Positions 27,461 to 38,003 of a stretch of 64,000 nucleotides of DNA are shown in pieces. The translations under genes and the position numbers were made by a program. Numbering within the stretch: the stretch's first letter is position 1; every line of letters begins with the position of its first letter. The DNA is from Streptomyces radicis (GTDB lineage: Bacteria; Actinomycetota; Actinomycetes; Streptomycetales; Streptomycetaceae), in contig NZ_RBDY01000006.1 of assembly GCF_003626575.1 (NCBI RefSeq), positions 62,001 to 126,000 on the forward strand, read 5' to 3'. The notes under the pieces are model-generated. The model worked only from the letters and a program-made list of their open reading frames with translations, made no database searches and was not told the DNA's origin.

Positions 27461-28423
27461 GTGGGGGTGTGGGTCATCGGGGCGGATGTCCTGGCGAACG
27501 GCCGCTTCGCGGTCTCGCCGCTCGCGGAGACGGTCTCGGCGCTGATCTCCCTCGCGGGCGGCGGGGCGCGCCCCGGGCGTGAACGGTGGCTCGCCGAGCA
27601 CAGGCCCGCGTTCCGTGGGCTGCTGGCGCGTGACCCGTTCGCGGCGTCGTTCGTCCGGGTCGCGCTGCGCCCGCACTGGATCCCCGACTACCTGGTGACG
27701 CCGCCGCTGCCAGGGGACAGGACGTTCGACGACGAGCTGCGCCGGGTGCGGGCCACACCCGCGGCGACGGCGCTCGCCGACCTCGGGGAGAACGCGCGGA
27801 CGCCCGTGCCCGCCGCCCTGCGGGTGCCCGACCTGCCGGAGCGCACGGCGGAGCTGCTCGCCTGGGTGTGGACGCACACGGTGCGGCCCGGGTGGCCGCG
27901 TCGGCGGCGGCTGTTCGAGGCGGACATCGTCTCGCGCACGGCCGCGCTGAGCGCCGGTGGCTGGGCCGCGGCCCTCGACGTGCTGCGGCCCGGGATGCGC
28001 TGGCTGGGCGACGGGCGGCTGCGGATCAACGCCCATCCCCATCCGCCGCGCGAGCTGACCGGCGCGCGACTGCTGTTCATCCCGACCACGGGCGAGCGCG
28101 GCTGGGTCGGCTGGGACGAGCCGCACCGGTACGCGGTGATCTACCCGTGCGCGGGGCTGCTGGCCGGTGACGCGCCCGCCGCCGAGCCGCCCGCGGCGCT
28201 GCGCGCGCTGATCGGCCCGGTCAGGGCCGCGGTGCTCGCGCGGCTCGCCGAGCCGCGCTCCCCCACCCAGCTGGCGGCGCTCACGGGGCACGCGCTCGGC
28301 TCGGTGGGCGGCCACCTCAGGGTGCTGCGCGAGGCGGGCCTGGTCACCCGGCGCCGCGCGGGCCGCCTCGTCCTCTATTCGAGGACCGACCTGGGCGACC
28401 GGCTCGCCGCCGCCCGATCTTGA
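27461..28423 (+). CDS. ArsR-type winged-helix regulator (DUF5937 family)
   Basis: The 320-residue protein has a long N-terminal DUF5937-type domain (about 1-235) and a C-terminal ArsR winged helix (LAEPRSPTQLAALTGHALGS, VGGHLRVLREAGLVTRRRAG). It is divergent from the MFS gene and likely its repressor. The GTG at 27461 has a G-rich ribosome-binding site five bases upstream. Its stop codon overlaps the -35 region of the downstream SoxR-type promoter. Confidence 0.85.
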   Translation: MGVWVIGADVLANGRFAVSPLAETVSALISLAGGGARPGRERWLAEHRPAFRGLLARDPFAASFVRVALRPHWIPDYLVTPPLPGDRTFDDELRRVRATPAATALADLGENARTPVPAALRVPDLPERTAELLAWVWTHTVRPGWPRRRRLFEADIVSRTAALSAGGWAAALDVLRPGMRWLGDGRLRINAHPHPPRELTGARLLFIPTTGERGWVGWDEPHRYAVIYPCAGLLAGDAPAAEPPAALRALIGPVRAAVLARLAEPRSPTQLAALTGHALGSVGGHLRVLREAGLVTRRRAGRLVLYSRTDLGDRLAAARS

Positions 28424-28450
28424 CTTCAAGGAAACTTGAAGTTCTAAGCT
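28420..28450 (+). promoter_or_regulatory. SoxR-type promoter of the ABC exporter
   Basis: TTGACT (28420-28425) and TAAGCT (28445-28450) are separated by exactly 19 bases, the overlong spacing of MerR/SoxR promoters. The perfect dyad ACTTCAAG-GAAA-CTTGAAGT (28423-28442) fits SoxR boxes. The start codon is seven bases after the -10, so the message is leaderless. A very similar promoter is at 41764-41794. Confidence 0.85.
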
Positions 28451-28457
28451 GCCCGAC

Positions 28458-30407
28458 ATGAGCATGGAGATGACCGCCTGGAACGAGCTCTACAACGCCC
28501 GGCACGCCAAGGACGACCAACGGCCGTTCTCGCGGGAGACCTTCCGCCGCATCGGCGCGTTCGCGCGCCCTCACCGGGCCTCGCTCGTGGCGTTCCTGCT
28601 GCTCAGCACCGTGACCGCGCTGCTCGCCGTCGCCACCCCCGTGCTCGCGGGGCGCGTGGTCGACGCCATCGGCGAGGGCGCGGCCGAGTCCACGGTCGTC
28701 CGTATCGCGCTGCTGATCGCGGCGATCGCGGTCCTCGAGGCGGGCATCGGGCTGCTGGCCCGCTGGCTGTCCGCGCGCATCGGCGAGGGCCTGATCCTCG
28801 ACCTGCGCACGGCCGTCTACGACCATGTGCAGCGCATGCCGGTGGCGTTCTTCACCAGGACCAGGACCGGCGCCCTGGTCAGCCGCCTGAACTCCGATGT
28901 CATCGGCGCCCAGCGCGCGTTCAGCGACACGCTCTCGGGGGTGCTCGGCAACGTCGTGATGCTGCTGCTCTCGCTGGCCGTGATGCTCTCGATCAGCTGG
29001 CGGATCACGCTGCTCGCCCTCGTGCTCCTGCCGGTGTTCGTGCTCCCCGCGCGCCGCATGGGCGCCAGGCTCGCGCGCCTTTCGCGCGAGGCGGCCAACC
29101 ACAACGCCGTCATGTCCGCCCAGATGACCGAGCGCTTCTCCGCGCCCGGCGCCACCCTGGTCAAGCTGTACGGGCGGCCCGCGGACGAGTCCAGGGAGTT
29201 CGCGGCGCGGGCCGGGCGCGTGCGGGACATCGGGATCCGCACCGCGATGCTCCAGATGGTGTTCGTCACCGCGCTCACCCTCGTCTCCGCCCTCGCGCTC
29301 GCGCTGGTCTACGGGCTCGGCGGCTTCTACGCGCTGCGCGGCGGCCTCGAACCCGGCGCGGTCGTCTCCCTCGCGATGCTGCTGACGCGCCTCTACGCCC
29401 CGCTGACGTCGCTGGCCAGCGCCCGGGTCGAGGTGATGAGCGCGCTGGTCAGCTTCCAGCGGGTGTTCGAGGTGCTCGACCTGAAGCCGCTCATCGAGGA
29501 GCGCGCGGGCGCCCGCGCGGTGCCCGACGGGCCGGTCTCCGTCGAGTTCGACGGCGTCGACTTCGCCTATCCGGCCGCCGACCGCGTCTCGCTCGCCTCC
29601 CTCGAGGAGGTCGCCACGCTGGACACGCGCGGCGGCGACCAGGTGCTGCACGGCGTCAGCTTCCGCGCCGAGCCGGGGCAGCTGGTCGCGCTCGTCGGCT
29701 CGTCGGGCGCGGGCAAGTCCACGATCGCGCAGCTGGCCCCTCGCCTCTACGACGCGGACGCGGGCGCGGTGCGGATCGGCGGCGTCGACGTGCGCGACCT
29801 GACGGGCGACTCGTTGCGCGCCACGCTCGGCATGGTCACCCAGGACGGCCACCTCTTCCACGACACGGTCCGCGCCAACCTGCTGCTGGCCCGCCCCGGC
29901 GCCGACGACGCCGAGCTGTGGGACGCGCTGCGCCGCGCCCGCCTCGACACGCTGGTCGCGGCGCTGCCCGACGGGCTCGACACGGTCGTCGGCGAGCGCG
30001 GCTACCGGCTCTCGGGCGGCGAACGCCAGCGGCTCACGATCGCCCGCCTGCTGCTGGCCCGGCCCCGGGTGGTGATCCTGGACGAGGCGACCGCGCACCT
30101 GGACGCCACGTCGGAGGCGGCCGTTCAGGAGGCGCTCGCCGAGGCCCTGGCCGGGCGCACCTCCGTGGTCATCGCGCACCGGCTGTCCACGGTGCGGGCG
30201 GCGGACCAGATCCTGGTCGTCGAGGGCGGCCGGATCGTCGAACGCGGCACACACGACACGCTGTTGGCGGCGGGCGGGCGGTACGAGGAGCTGCACAGGA
30301 CACAGTTCGACGCGGGTCTCGACGCGGGCGGGGACGAGGACCCGGACGGGAGCCCGGGCGGGGGCCGGGTCCACGGCGGCGAACCGGCCGTCGCGCCCGT
30401 GGGCTGA
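28458..30407 (+). CDS. ABC exporter, fused membrane and ATPase domains (probable SoxR target)
   Basis: The 649-residue half-transporter has six membrane helices (about 40-335) and an ATPase domain with Walker A GSSGAGKST, Q-loop MVTQDGHLF, signature RLSGGERQRL, Walker B VVILDEATAHLD and H-loop IAHRLST. It works as a homodimer or heterodimer; no partner gene is adjacent. A Gly/Asp-rich tail of about 35 residues follows. The SoxR-type promoter suggests it exports redox-active metabolites, as the SoxR-controlled ABC transporter of S. coelicolor does. Confidence 0.9.
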   Translation: MSMEMTAWNELYNARHAKDDQRPFSRETFRRIGAFARPHRASLVAFLLLSTVTALLAVATPVLAGRVVDAIGEGAAESTVVRIALLIAAIAVLEAGIGLLARWLSARIGEGLILDLRTAVYDHVQRMPVAFFTRTRTGALVSRLNSDVIGAQRAFSDTLSGVLGNVVMLLLSLAVMLSISWRITLLALVLLPVFVLPARRMGARLARLSREAANHNAVMSAQMTERFSAPGATLVKLYGRPADESREFAARAGRVRDIGIRTAMLQMVFVTALTLVSALALALVYGLGGFYALRGGLEPGAVVSLAMLLTRLYAPLTSLASARVEVMSALVSFQRVFEVLDLKPLIEERAGARAVPDGPVSVEFDGVDFAYPAADRVSLASLEEVATLDTRGGDQVLHGVSFRAEPGQLVALVGSSGAGKSTIAQLAPRLYDADAGAVRIGGVDVRDLTGDSLRATLGMVTQDGHLFHDTVRANLLLARPGADDAELWDALRRARLDTLVAALPDGLDTVVGERGYRLSGGERQRLTIARLLLARPRVVILDEATAHLDATSEAAVQEALAEALAGRTSVVIAHRLSTVRAADQILVVEGGRIVERGTHDTLLAAGGRYEELHRTQFDAGLDAGGDEDPDGSPGGGRVHGGEPAVAPVG

Positions 30408-30464
30408 CGGGCCCTCGCCCGGTCGGCGCACTTCAGCGGGCGGCGCGCGGACCGGGCACACAAC

Positions 30465-31706
30465 ATGATCGGTATGACCCTCACCCTTGATCATCTGCGC
30501 CGCTGCACCGTGGCCGCCGACCTCGGCGCGGCGCGTACACGCGTCTATCTCAAACAGACCGGGCTGATCGTGGACGAGCCGTCCGTCGTGGCCGTGAACA
30601 TCAAGACCGGCGCGCTCATCGCCGTCGGCACCCCGGCGGAGCGCATGGCGGGCCGCACCCCCGCCACCATCAAGGTGGTCCGCCCGGTCAACGGCGGCAC
30701 CGTCGTGGACATCGAGATGGCGCAACGCATGCTGCGCGCCATGGTGGGCGCCAAGCTGCGCCGGGCCTGGCGCTTCCGGCCGATGCTGCGCGCCGCGGTC
30801 TGCGTCCCGCACGACGCGGACCCGCTGGCGCGGCGGGCGGCGTTGGAGACCATGATCGGCCTGGGCGCGCGCCGCGTCGAGCTGGTGGACAGCCTCATCA
30901 CCGCTGGGGTGGGCTGCGGCCTCCCGGTCGAGGAGCCGGAGGCCACCATGATCGTGCAGGTGGGCGCGGCGACCACGGAGATCGCGGTGCTCTCGCTCGG
31001 CTCGATCGTGGCCGCCGACAAGGTGGCCATGGGCGGCGAGACGATCGACCGCGCGCTGGTCCAGCACCTGCGCAACCGCCACGAGATGCTGCTGCCGAGC
31101 CAGGCCGTCCGCCCGCTGCACCGGGCGCTCACCGGCGCCGTTCCGCACATGACCGAGGTGGCGGGGCGCGACGTGGCCACGGGGCTCGCCCGCACGGTCA
31201 AGGTGGACCCCGAGGAGCTGCGGGCCGCCGCCCAGCCGCCGGTCACCGGGCTGCTCGACGCGATCCGCGCCGTGCTGCACCGCTGCCCGCCCGACCTGGT
31301 GGCCGACCTCGCCGACCGCGGCGTGATGCTCACCGGCGGCGCGGCCGAGCTTCCCGGGCTCGACGTGATGATCCGCGACAACACCGGGATGCCCGTCAAC
31401 ATCGCCGAGGAGCCGGGGCTCTGCGCGGTCCAGGGACTCGGCGCGCTGATCGAGGGCAACGGGCGCCTCTCCCGGCGCGGCAGGCGCGCCGCGCGCCGGG
31501 GGCGCCGCCGGGCCGCGGCGGCGGGCGCCGCCGTCGAGCCGCGCGCCTCGGAAGCGGCCGAGCCGACGGTCGAGCCGCTGCCCGATCCCCTGGGCGACCA
31601 GCCGCTGGGGGCGTCCCTCGGGGACCGGGGCGGCGACCGGCTCGGTGACCGGCTGGACGACCGGCTCGACGATCAGCTCGGCGACGGGGAGAAGGCCCCG
31701 CTGTGA
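30465..31706 (+). CDS. MreB/Mbl-like actin-family protein with extended tail
   Basis: The first 335 residues are an actin-like ATPase of the MreB family: VAADLGAARTRVYL (phosphate 1), the VELVDSLITAGVG region and QVGAATTEIAVLSLG (phosphate 2) and the C-terminal GVMLTGGAAELPGLD (adenosine). It is divergent from true MreB and resembles the second, Mbl-like homologue of streptomycetes, which helps build the spore envelope. The last 75 residues are an Arg/Ala-rich segment and an LGDRLGDRLDDRLDDQLGD acidic repeat not expected in the family. ATG 30465 or 30474 may be the start. Confidence 0.85.
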   Translation: MIGMTLTLDHLRRCTVAADLGAARTRVYLKQTGLIVDEPSVVAVNIKTGALIAVGTPAERMAGRTPATIKVVRPVNGGTVVDIEMAQRMLRAMVGAKLRRAWRFRPMLRAAVCVPHDADPLARRAALETMIGLGARRVELVDSLITAGVGCGLPVEEPEATMIVQVGAATTEIAVLSLGSIVAADKVAMGGETIDRALVQHLRNRHEMLLPSQAVRPLHRALTGAVPHMTEVAGRDVATGLARTVKVDPEELRAAAQPPVTGLLDAIRAVLHRCPPDLVADLADRGVMLTGGAAELPGLDVMIRDNTGMPVNIAEEPGLCAVQGLGALIEGNGRLSRRGRRAARRGRRRAAAAGAAVEPRASEAAEPTVEPLPDPLGDQPLGASLGDRGGDRLGDRLDDRLDDQLGDGEKAPL

Positions 31707-31718
31707 CGCGACGCCACC

Positions 31719-31770
31719 CCTGATCCGGCCTGCCGGTCCGGACTCCTGATCCGGCCCGCCGGTCCGATCG
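31719..31770. repeat. 26-bp tandem repeat, two copies
   Basis: CCTGATCCGGCCTGCCGGTC (31719-31738) recurs as CCTGATCCGGCCCGCCGGTC (31745-31764) with matching flanks, giving a 26-base period. Each unit can fold on itself (CCGGC/GCCGG). It lies between the Mbl-like gene and the crcB pair and may act as a terminator. Confidence 0.6.
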
Positions 31771-31796
31771 GCCGAGGCCCACGGACCGCCCGCGCG

Positions 31797-31802
31797 TACG
31801 AT
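31797..31802 (+). promoter_or_regulatory. -10 element of crcB1 (leaderless)
   Basis: TACGAT ends eight bases before the GTG of crcB1, and no Shine-Dalgarno sequence intervenes. I looked for a fluoride riboswitch here and saw none; a leaderless start leaves no room for one. Confidence 0.6.
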
Positions 31803-31810
31803 GCGGGACT

Positions 31811-32257
31811 GTGAACGCGCCCGCGCCCCGACGGCACCCGCCGCCGGGGCGCGCGCCCGAGTGGCCCGTGGTGGCCGCGGTCGCGGCGGGGGGCGCGCTG
31901 GGCAGCGCGGGGCGCTACGGCGCGTACCTGCTGTGGCCCACGCGGGAGGGCGGCGCGGGCTTCCCGTGGACCACCCTGGGCATCAACGTCGTCGGCTGCG
32001 CCCTCATCGGCGTGCTCCTCGTGCTGGTCACCGAGGCGCACCGGGGGACGCACCGGCTGGTGCGGCCGTTCCTCGGGACGGGCGTGCTCGGGGGGTTCAC
32101 CACGTTCTCGACGTACACGCAGGACGCCGAACACCTGCTGCGCGCCGGCCGGGTCGCGGTCGCCGCCGGGTACCTGGCCGCGACGCTGCTCGCCGCGCTG
32201 CTCGCGACCTGGCTCGCCGCGGCCGCCACGCGCGCGGCGTCGGGGGTGGCGCGGTGA
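31811..32257 (+). CDS. crcB1: Fluoride channel subunit CrcB/Fluc, first copy
   Basis: The 148-residue protein has four membrane helices with the Fluc signatures [13 protein letters not shown] (pore Asn) and [17 protein letters not shown] (central TFST). It starts with a Pro-rich N-terminal extension of about 20 residues. Fluc channels are dual-topology dimers; actinobacteria often encode two subunits that pair. It overlaps crcB2 by four bases (GTGA). Confidence 0.93.
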   Translation: MNAPAPRRHPPPGRAPEWPVVAAVAAGGALGSAGRYGAYLLWPTREGGAGFPWTTLGINVVGCALIGVLLVLVTEAHRGTHRLVRPFLGTGVLGGFTTFSTYTQDAEHLLRAGRVAVAAGYLAATLLAALLATWLAAAATRAASGVAR

Positions 32258-32613
32258 CGGGCTGGCTCCTCGTGGTCGCGGGCGGCGCGGTCGGCGCGGT
32301 GCTGCGATATCTGACCGACCGCGCGGTGCGCGCCCGCCTTGGCGAGCGTTTCCCCTGGGGCACGTGGCTCGTCAACGTCGTGGGCTGCGCGTTCATCGGG
32401 CTGCTGGCCGGCGTCGCGGCCGAGGCGCGGCTGCTGCTCGCGACGGGACTGTGCGGGGCGTTGACGACGTACTCGACGTTCGCGTGGGAGACCGTCGCGC
32501 TGGCCGGGCGCGGCGCGCGGTGGCCCGCCGCCGGGTACGCGGTCGGCAGCGTGCTCACGGGCCTGGCCGCGACCGTCGCGGGGGCGGCCATGGCGCGCGG
32601 GTGGTGGGCCTGA
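32254..32613 (+). CDS. crcB2: Fluoride channel subunit CrcB/Fluc, second copy
   Basis: The 119-residue partner has the same four-helix plan with [16 protein letters not shown] and [13 protein letters not shown]. It begins with the GTG inside the GTGA overlap with crcB1, so the two are made in equal amounts, fitting a heterodimeric channel for fluoride efflux. Confidence 0.93.
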   Translation: MTGWLLVVAGGAVGAVLRYLTDRAVRARLGERFPWGTWLVNVVGCAFIGLLAGVAAEARLLLATGLCGALTTYSTFAWETVALAGRGARWPAAGYAVGSVLTGLAATVAGAAMARGWWA

Positions 32614-32641
32614 ACGGGCCACGCGCGGCCGCTCGTTCCGG

Positions 32642-35182
32642 CTACGCGATCCGGGTCAGGTACGACGTGCCGCACCCGTCGCACTCGCCGGTGGCCTCCG
32701 GCTGGGCCCACGCCACCTCACGCGTGTAGGTGGCGCTCGCCCCGTCCGCGTCGACGACGATCGTGGCCGCGACCTCGCCGAGCGGCGGGCCGCACATGTC
32801 CTCGGCGTTATGGAGCGGCACGGTGCCGGTGTAGTGCCCGCCGCCGCCCGTGAACTCGAGCACATAGGTGCCGCCGCACTCGGGGTCGGGCGTCTCCGAC
32901 CGGTAGGTGCCGGGCGATGTCTCGACGAACTCCATCCCCCCGCCGTCGTCGGCGATCCACACCCCGGCGAGGTCCGTGGTCCACGCCTCGGGCTCCTCGG
33001 TCTCCACGATCTCCTCGGGTACGGGGTCGCCGAGCCCTTCGGACGTGCCGCCGTCCCAGCCGCCGTCGTCCCAGGTCGGCGTGTCGCTCGGGAACCCGCT
33101 GTCCGACGCGGCGTCCGACGACGACCTCCCGTCCTCGTCGGAGACGTTGCTGATGGCGAAGCCCAGGCCGACGACGAGGGCGCAGCCGACGAGCAGGGAG
33201 GCGAACGACGCGCCCACGGCGCTCGTGGTCGCCCCCGCACCCGCGGTGGCCGCCGCGCCTCCGGAGGCCGCGGCGCCGCCCGAAGACGCCGCCGCGCCGC
33301 CCGACGAGGCCGAGGCCCCGCCGCCCCAGGCCCCTGACGACTGCATCGCGGCGACGCTCTCGCCGCTCCCTGGCGGCGGCAGCGCGCCGCCGGTCAGCCC
33401 GGCGTCGCCCGGCGGGCCGCCCCATGCGGCCTCACCGCCCGGCGCCTGCGGGGCGGCGGCTCCCCCGCCGTCGCCGGGCGGGCCGCCCCACCCGCTCTCG
33501 CCGCCCGGGACATCGGGCGCGTCGGACACGTCGGGCGGCTCGGGCGGCTCGGGCGGCTCGGGCGGCTCGGGCGCGTCGGGTGTCGACGAGGCGCCGGGAC
33601 CGGCCGGTTCGAAGCCGTTGTCCCGCATGTAGCCGTCGACGTCGAGGTCACGCTGCGGCTCGGGGACGGGACCTTCGGGCGCGCCGCCGCCCGCGCCGCC
33701 GCCCGCGCCGCCGCCCGCCGTGACGGTGGCGTCGCCGCCGCCGGTGCCCACCTCGTATCCGAGCCACGCCGACTGGGCGAGCAGCGCCGCGTACACCACG
33801 CGCCTGCCGATCAGCAGCGCCCGGATCGCCTCCTCGTGGAGGAAGAACGCCTCGGCCCCGCGGTCGCCCGCGGCGCGGGACGCGACCCAGCCGCGCCCGA
33901 GCAGCCGCCCCCAGACCCCGAACCGCAGCGAACGCGCCAGCCCCGGCGACGTCGCCCGTGCCAGCCGCACCGCGAGGTCGGGGTGCCCTGCCGCCTCGGC
34001 GAGCGCCGCGGCCCGCTCCAGCGCCCGGCCGTGCGCGGCCAGCTCCCCCGGCGTGGTCGTCCGCAGCGACGCCCACGCGGTGAAGTGGCCGCACAGCCGC
34101 TCGGCCGGGAACGGGCCGGGGAACCGCCGCCGCAGCACCGGCACCGTGTCGGCGACCGCGGCGCAGCCGTGCTCCCCCGCCAGCGCGAGACCCAGCGCCA
34201 CCAGGCGGTCGCACACCTCGTCGGGCGCGGCCACGCGCGCCAGCTCCCCGAGGTGCCGGGGCGCCACCTCGGCGTCGTCGAGCGTGGCCAGCACGTGCAG
34301 CACCCCCATCGCCGCCGGGTCGGCCGCCAGTTGGTCGAGCAGCATCGGCAGCAGCTCCGCGACCTCGGCGGGGCGCGGCAGCCGCCCCCCGCGCGCCGGG
34401 TCCGAGCGCGCCAGCGCCGCCGCCCGCACCAGCGGCAGCGGCATGCCGTCGGCGGCCCGCCACAGGGCGACGGCCGCGGCGCGTCCGCCCTCGGGCAGCG
34501 CGCCGCCCAGCTCCCTGGTCAGCAGCTCGAGCCCGGCGTCCCGCCCGAGGCCGCCGAGCCGCAACGCCGTGCCCTCGCTCCACAGCGACCGCTCGGCGCA
34601 CGCGAGGACGAACGTCGCGGCGGGGGCCGCGTCCAGCAGCTCGAGCAGGTGGTCGGGCGTCAGGTCGGCGTCGTCCACATAGACGGTCACCCGCACATCG
34701 GCCATGAGCCGCCGCAGCTCGGTCCTGGTCGGCGCGTACCCGGGGGCCTCGTAGCACGCCTCGAACACCTCCTGGGCGAGGTCGCCCGCGGCGCGCCGTG
34801 CCCCGCTCAGGAACACCACCCCGCCGGACCCCGGCGGCAGCGTGCGCGCCAGGTGCCGCAGCAGCGTCGTCCTGCCGGTCCCCCGCGGCCCCCACAGCTG
34901 CACGGGCCCCCCGCCGCGCACCGCGTCCGCGAGCACCCGCGTCACATCCCCGCGCCCCAGCGGCTCGTTGACGCGGCGCGGCAGCAGCGCGACGCGTTCC
35001 CTGCGCCGGGGGCGGGGGCGTTCGGGGCCCATGACCACGGTCACCCGCGAGCCGTTGTCGGCGTCGACGATCACGTTGTGATCGCCCGCGACCACGGGCC
35101 CGTTGGCGTCGCCGCCGATGCCGATCCGGCGCGTCGAGCGCGGCCCTTCCGGCGGTGCGGCGGTCCCGTCCGCGTCCGGCAT
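32642..35182 (-). CDS. Large membrane-anchored P-loop ATPase with extracytoplasmic C-terminal domain
   Basis: The 846-residue protein has four parts. Residues 20-50 (GGDANGPVVAGDHNVIVD) match the short beta motif found before NTPase domains of STAND-like actinobacterial proteins. Residues 65-480 are a P-loop NTPase with Walker A WGPRGTGRTTLL (97-108) and a Walker B-like YVDDAD, then helical repeats. Residues 500-650 are low complexity (Gly/Ala/Ser-rich with a PEPPEPPEPPEPP run). A single membrane helix (about 655-676) is followed by an acidic linker and a domain of about 110 residues with paired cysteines (DPECGG, DMCG, ECDGCG) that should face outside. The function is unknown; a signalling ATPase coupled to an outside sensor is plausible. 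Confidence 0.75.
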   Translation of the reverse strand: MPDADGTAAPPEGPRSTRRIGIGGDANGPVVAGDHNVIVDADNGSRVTVVMGPERPRPRRRERVALLPRRVNEPLGRGDVTRVLADAVRGGGPVQLWGPRGTGRTTLLRHLARTLPPGSGGVVFLSGARRAAGDLAQEVFEACYEAPGYAPTRTELRRLMADVRVTVYVDDADLTPDHLLELLDAAPAATFVLACAERSLWSEGTALRLGGLGRDAGLELLTRELGGALPEGGRAAAVALWRAADGMPLPLVRAAALARSDPARGGRLPRPAEVAELLPMLLDQLAADPAAMGVLHVLATLDDAEVAPRHLGELARVAAPDEVCDRLVALGLALAGEHGCAAVADTVPVLRRRFPGPFPAERLCGHFTAWASLRTTTPGELAAHGRALERAAALAEAAGHPDLAVRLARATSPGLARSLRFGVWGRLLGRGWVASRAAGDRGAEAFFLHEEAIRALLIGRRVVYAALLAQSAWLGYEVGTGGGDATVTAGGGAGGGAGGGAPEGPVPEPQRDLDVDGYMRDNGFEPAGPGASSTPDAPEPPEPPEPPEPPDVSDAPDVPGGESGWGGPPGDGGGAAAPQAPGGEAAWGGPPGDAGLTGGALPPPGSGESVAAMQSSGAWGGGASASSGGAAASSGGAAASGGAAATAGAGATTSAVGASFASLLVGCALVVGLGFAISNVSDEDGRSSSDAASDSGFPSDTPTWDDGGWDGGTSEGLGDPVPEEIVETEEPEAWTTDLAGVWIADDGGGMEFVETSPGTYRSETPDPECGGTYVLEFTGGGGHYTGTVPLHNAEDMCGPPLGEVAATIVVDADGASATYTREVAWAQPEATGECDGCGTSYLTRIA

Positions 35183-35407
35183 GGCTCCCCCTGGCGTCCC
35201 TGAGACGGCTGCGACGCGGCCACGCTAGTGACCCGCCGGTGCCGGGAAACCGTCCTACGACTGTTTTCCCCCGATCCTTCACGTACCGGCCCCCGGTCAC
35301 CCGCCCCCGTCACCGGCCCCCGGGCCCCGGCGCGACGGGGAGTGGTGTGATGGAGCGGGAGAATGGTCACCACCACCGTGCGAGCGCGAAAGAAGGCGTG
35401 AGGGTTC

Positions 35408-36817
<1,410 letters not shown>

Positions 36818-36893
36818 GGCCGTCGTTCCGTGGAGTCCTCGCCTACTCCGGCGGGTGTACGCGCCCGCACCGGGGCGGGCCTACCGTGGGCGC

Positions 36894-38003
36894 ATGGGGA
36901 AGGCACTGCTGCTCACGCTGGCCGTCGGGGCGCTGACCGCCGCCGATCTGGCGTCCAACGTGTCGGGCTCGCGCGAGGACGACTGGCTGAGCTGGACCGT
37001 GTACGCCGTCTCGGTGCTCGCGCTGCTCGGCCACCGCCGCCGCCCCCTTCCCGCGGCGGTGGTGGCCGGGGCCGGGTCGCTGACCTGGACGCTCGTCGGC
37101 CACATCGGGGAGCTGCTCAACCTCCCCGCGATGGTGTGCCTCTACTTCGTCGCCGAGCGCGGCGACCGCCGCCGCACCCTGCGCGTCGCGGTGATCGCCG
37201 CGCTGCTCTCGGGCGCGGCGGCCGTGGTGGCGGGGCAGGAGGAGGGGCGGCCCGTTCCCTCGCCCGTGCTCGAGATGGCCATCCCGCTGGTGCCGCTGCT
37301 GCTCGGCGAGGTGGTGCGCGGGCGTCATGAGCTGGCGCGGCGCGCGGATGAGGAGCGCGAACGCGAGACCGCGCGCCTGGTGCGGGAGGAGCGCGTGCGG
37401 ATCGCGCGCGAGCTGCACGACATCGTGGCGCACACCGTCACGGCGATGACGGTGCAGGCGGGGCTCGCGCTCGACGCGTTCGACACCAGGCCCGAGCTGG
37501 CAAGGACGGCCCTGGCGCAGGTGCGCGCCTCGGGGCGCGAGGCGGTGCGCGAGCTGCGCACCACGGTCACGATCCTGCGCGACGAGGGCGGCGAACCGGC
37601 CGCGCCCGCACCGCGGTTGGCACAGCTGCCCGAGCTGGTCGGGCGCGTTCCGCTGCGGGTGACGCTGCACGCGCCCGCAGAGGGGGACGGGCCCGGCGTG
37701 CCGCCGGTCGTGGAGCTGGCCGCGTACCGCATCGTGCAGGAGGCGTTGACCAACGTGGTCAAGCACTCGGGCGCCCGGCACGCCGCCGTGTCGGTGCGGG
37801 CGGTGGACGGTGGCCTGCTGGTCGAGGTCACCGACGAGGGCCCGGCCGCGCCGAGCCCTGGCACCGGCTTCGGGCTGCTCGGGATGCGCGAACGGGCGGC
37901 GGCGGTGGGCGGCACCCTGGAGTACGGGGCGCTGCCGGGGGGCGGCTTCCGGGTGCGGGCCCTGCTGCCCGTGGCGGCGGAACGCGAGGGGGTGCCGGGA
38001 TGA
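36894..38003 (+). CDS. Sensor histidine kinase (NarL family), module B
   Basis: The 369-residue kinase has several N-terminal membrane helices (about 3-140), a HisKA_3 helix with phospho-acceptor His175 in RELHDIVAHTV, and an ATPase domain (N-box EALTNVVKHSG, GFGLLGMRERAAAVGG). ATG 36894 is leaderless: TACCGT (36882-36887) ends six bases before. It overlaps the response-regulator gene by four bases. Unlike the module A kinase, it lacks a C-terminal extension. Confidence 0.92.
   Translation: MGKALLLTLAVGALTAADLASNVSGSREDDWLSWTVYAVSVLALLGHRRRPLPAAVVAGAGSLTWTLVGHIGELLNLPAMVCLYFVAERGDRRRTLRVAVIAALLSGAAAVVAGQEEGRPVPSPVLEMAIPLVPLLLGEVVRGRHELARRADEERERETARLVREERVRIARELHDIVAHTVTAMTVQAGLALDAFDTRPELARTALAQVRASGREAVRELRTTVTILRDEGGEPAAPAPRLAQLPELVGRVPLRVTLHAPAEGDGPGVPPVVELAAYRIVQEALTNVVKHSGARHAAVSVRAVDGGLLVEVTDEGPAAPSPGTGFGLLGMRERAAAVGGTLEYGALPGGGFRVRALLPVAAEREGVPG

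Noticed and set aside
28344..31280. A 978-codon open frame opposite the ABC exporter and Mbl-like gene
   Set aside because: Composition of an antisense shadow and no recognisable domain.
31707..31810. Fluoride riboswitch before crcB
   Set aside because: No crcB-motif consensus seen, and the -10 element is eight bases from the start codon.
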